Origin: Thermomonas sp.
GTDB lineage: Bacteria; Pseudomonadota; Gammaproteobacteria; Xanthomonadales; Xanthomonadaceae
Length of the DNA stretch: 32,521 nt
Direction of reading: 5' to 3'
Assembly: GCA_020692565.1 (NCBI GenBank)
Contig: JAIMKJ010000026.1
Coordinates: 1-32,521, forward strand
Positions 31,021 through 32,521 of the stretch are shown here, piece by piece. Under the pieces are notes generated by a model. It made no database searches. It saw only the letters and a program-made list of their open reading frames with translations, and was not told the DNA's origin. The number at the start of each line of letters is the position of its first letter. Positions within the stretch are counted from its first letter, which is position 1. The position numbers and the translations under genes were made by a program.

Positions 31021-32521
31021 TCCTTCAGTACTCCTTTCACGTTGGGCATGCGCAGGCGCACCTGCACCACCGTGTTGACGGCGGCATACAGGGCGAAGAA
31101 GTGCCGCAGAACGGCGCAGAACAGAACAGCGCTGCTCTCCTCGAAACGGGCGTGATCCAGGGTCAGATCGATCTCGAAGCCCTGCATGTAACCGCGCTGG
31201 CCGGCCTGTGCCTGCCAGCGCACCACGTGACGGGTGTCGATGCCCAGGATGCCGTCGATCGCCCGGTGTCCGAGGATGCTGCTGGGGCCGACGTGCTGGC
31301 GCAGGATGTCCTTGAGCGCGGCCAGCGCATGCGGACCGCTGGCCAGCGATAGATGATTGAGCGCCAATTGCGAGACCAGCAGCCACGGGCGTTCGCCGGT
31401 CATGGGCGGCGTTTGATGCGCGGTCGGCTTGCCCAGCACGCGCATCGCCGTAGTCGGCGGCGCGCCTTCGATCTGCAGGCGATCGCCGACGCGCAGTCGT
31501 TCGGGCATGCGCCGGTTGGTGCACAGCGCGCTGCCGCCGATCACGTCCTCGGCCGGATCGGTCAGCACGAATTTGGCGTCGAGGAACGACACGTGCAGTT
31601 CGCTGCCGCCGATGCGCGGGCGTTGACTGGCTTCGCGCCGGGTAATGTAGAAGTAATCCTGGCCCTCGATGTGCTGGAAATCGTCCATCGAAAAATACGG
31701 CGCCACCACCCGCGGCGCGGCGCCGGCGCGCACCGCATGCAGCCGTTCGAGCCGGTAGATCTCGCAGTTCGCATGCTGGGTGGCGTCGCCGGTGAGGCGG
31801 TACTCGAAGCGCGAATGATCGAGATTCAGCGGATCGATACGCTGTTGATACAGATTCACCAACGGTACGCAGTTGGTCAACAGCATCGACGAGGTGAGCC
31901 GCAGCGATGGCTTGGGCGGCACGTCGAGCAGGAACAGCAGGTCGACGGTCTCGTCGGCCACCGTCAGCGCCAGCGACGCGATATCGAAGAACAGGAATTT
32001 CTCGGGGAATGCGAAATATTCCTGCAGGATGCGGAACGCCGGGTGCGCCTGGGGATGCGCCGGCAGCGCGGCCTCGTCGTCGTCGAAACCGACCCAGCGC
32101 AGACTGTCCGCCGGGATGAGATGCGGCAGCGTCCGGCGATCGGGCTCTTCGATCACCGCCAGGCCGCGCAGGTGCGCGCACAGCAGCTGATGCAACGCGT
32201 TGGCGGTGCCCGATCCGGCCTCCGGATTCAGATGGAAACGCAGGTTCTGCGGCTGCAACTGCTTGAGCGGCGTGCGGCCGTTCTTGCGCAGTCGCGCCCG
32301 CAGCACGCCGCGCACATCCGGATCGCGCGGAAGCTGCGGATAGTCTTCCGGCGACATGATCGCCAGGTCGACGACCGTCAGCGGCGACAGCAGGGTATCG
32401 AAACAGGTCCGGAACCGGCAGACGGCGCTGCCGCCGCCTTCGATCGGCACCGACGCCATCACGCTGCGTCCGCGTTCGATGATCGCCGCGCCGTCGGGTT
32501 GCATCTGGATTTCGGCGATCA
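30984..32521 (-). CDS. tssF: T6SS baseplate protein TssF (partial, N-terminus outside)
   Basis: The open frame continues past the right edge, so the start is missing; 512 codons remain. Conserved-looking features include HLNPEAGSGTANALHQLLCAH, AFPEKFLFFDI, the strand-rich SLRLTSSMLLTNCVPLVNLY and, near the end, GYMQGFEIDLTLDHARFEES and FFALYAAVNTVVQVRL. These match TssF (ImpG/VasA), a baseplate wedge protein that binds TssG. The frame's ATG at 32504 is internal, preceded in frame by IAEIQ. The end overlaps tssG by 37 bp. tssE and the sheath genes are expected farther upstream of this gene, outside the window. Confidence 0.93.
   Translation of the reverse strand, partial: IAEIQMQPDGAAIIERGRSVMASVPIEGGGSAVCRFRTCFDTLLSPLTVVDLAIMSPEDYPQLPRDPDVRGVLRARLRKNGRTPLKQLQPQNLRFHLNPEAGSGTANALHQLLCAHLRGLAVIEEPDRRTLPHLIPADSLRWVGFDDDEAALPAHPQAHPAFRILQEYFAFPEKFLFFDIASLALTVADETVDLLFLLDVPPKPSLRLTSSMLLTNCVPLVNLYQQRIDPLNLDHSRFEYRLTGDATQHANCEIYRLERLHAVRAGAAPRVVAPYFSMDDFQHIEGQDYFYITRREASQRPRIGGSELHVSFLDAKFVLTDPAEDVIGGSALCTNRRMPERLRVGDRLQIEGAPPTTAMRVLGKPTAHQTPPMTGERPWLLVSQLALNHLSLASGPHALAALKDILRQHVGPSSILGHRAIDGILGIDTRHVVRWQAQAGQRGYMQGFEIDLTLDHARFEESSAVLFCAVLRHFFALYAAVNTVVQVRLRMPNVKGVLKEWPPLAGNQLLL

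Noticed and set aside
1..32521. tRNA, rRNA, integrase, transposase or attachment site
   Set aside because: None was seen on reading either strand; the accessory appearance of 5870-11084 comes only from small unrelated genes.

Overview
The window is GC-rich, densely coded DNA of proteobacterial type. A type VI secretion operon, a modular NRPS locus and small stress-type proteins (MgtC/SapB-like, DUF2383-like, DUF6150-like) would suit a gammaproteobacterium, perhaps Xanthomonadales/Lysobacter-like. That placement is an inference from gene content and codon usage; there is no rRNA or other marker gene. I see no tRNA, rRNA, CRISPR array, transposase or integrase.

Region 1 (1-5869, minus strand) is a nonribosomal peptide synthetase operon that runs off the left edge. 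Read 5'->3' it holds a membrane-anchored M28-type peptidase lacking its middle part (5081-5869), a complete C-A-PCP module whose adenylation pocket reads as alanine-like (1769-5074), a 67-codon reading frame resembling the first helix of a cyclic-peptide ABC exporter (1539-1742), and the start of a second synthetase with a TubC-type docking domain and a condensation domain (1-1542). The two broken genes beside intact synthetase frames suggest a locus reshaped by deletions.

Region 2 (5870-11084) is accessory. An AT-richer spacer with a perfect 16-bp palindrome leads into a tightly coupled plus-strand cassette of three unrecognised genes (6353-8520): a beta-sandwich-like soluble protein, a small membrane protein and a four-helix protein with a glycine-zipper hairpin, closed by a terminator-like hairpin. 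Small separate genes follow: a 91-aa unknown, an MgtC/SapB-like membrane protein, a DUF2383-like helical-bundle protein, a DUF6150-like protein and a 111-aa unknown.

Region 3 (11085-32521, minus strand) is one long T6SS operon running off the right edge. Its order is tssF (partial), tssG, vgrG, DUF2169-pentapeptide fusion, pentapeptide protein, DUF3540, DUF4150 PAAR-like, tssJ, tssK, tssL, tssM, tssA, then four accessory genes (repeat protein, methyltransferase-like protein, two unknowns). It supplies the membrane complex (TssJLM), baseplate parts (TssF, TssG, TssK), TssA and a spike-loading block (VgrG, DUF2169, DUF3540, DUF4150). The sheath (TssBC), Hcp, TssE and ClpV are not in the window and may lie upstream of tssF. 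Many junctions are ATGA/GTGA or longer overlaps, so translation is probably coupled. No recognisable toxin is encoded; the candidates for cargo are the VgrG tail, the pentapeptide proteins and the four genes after tssA.
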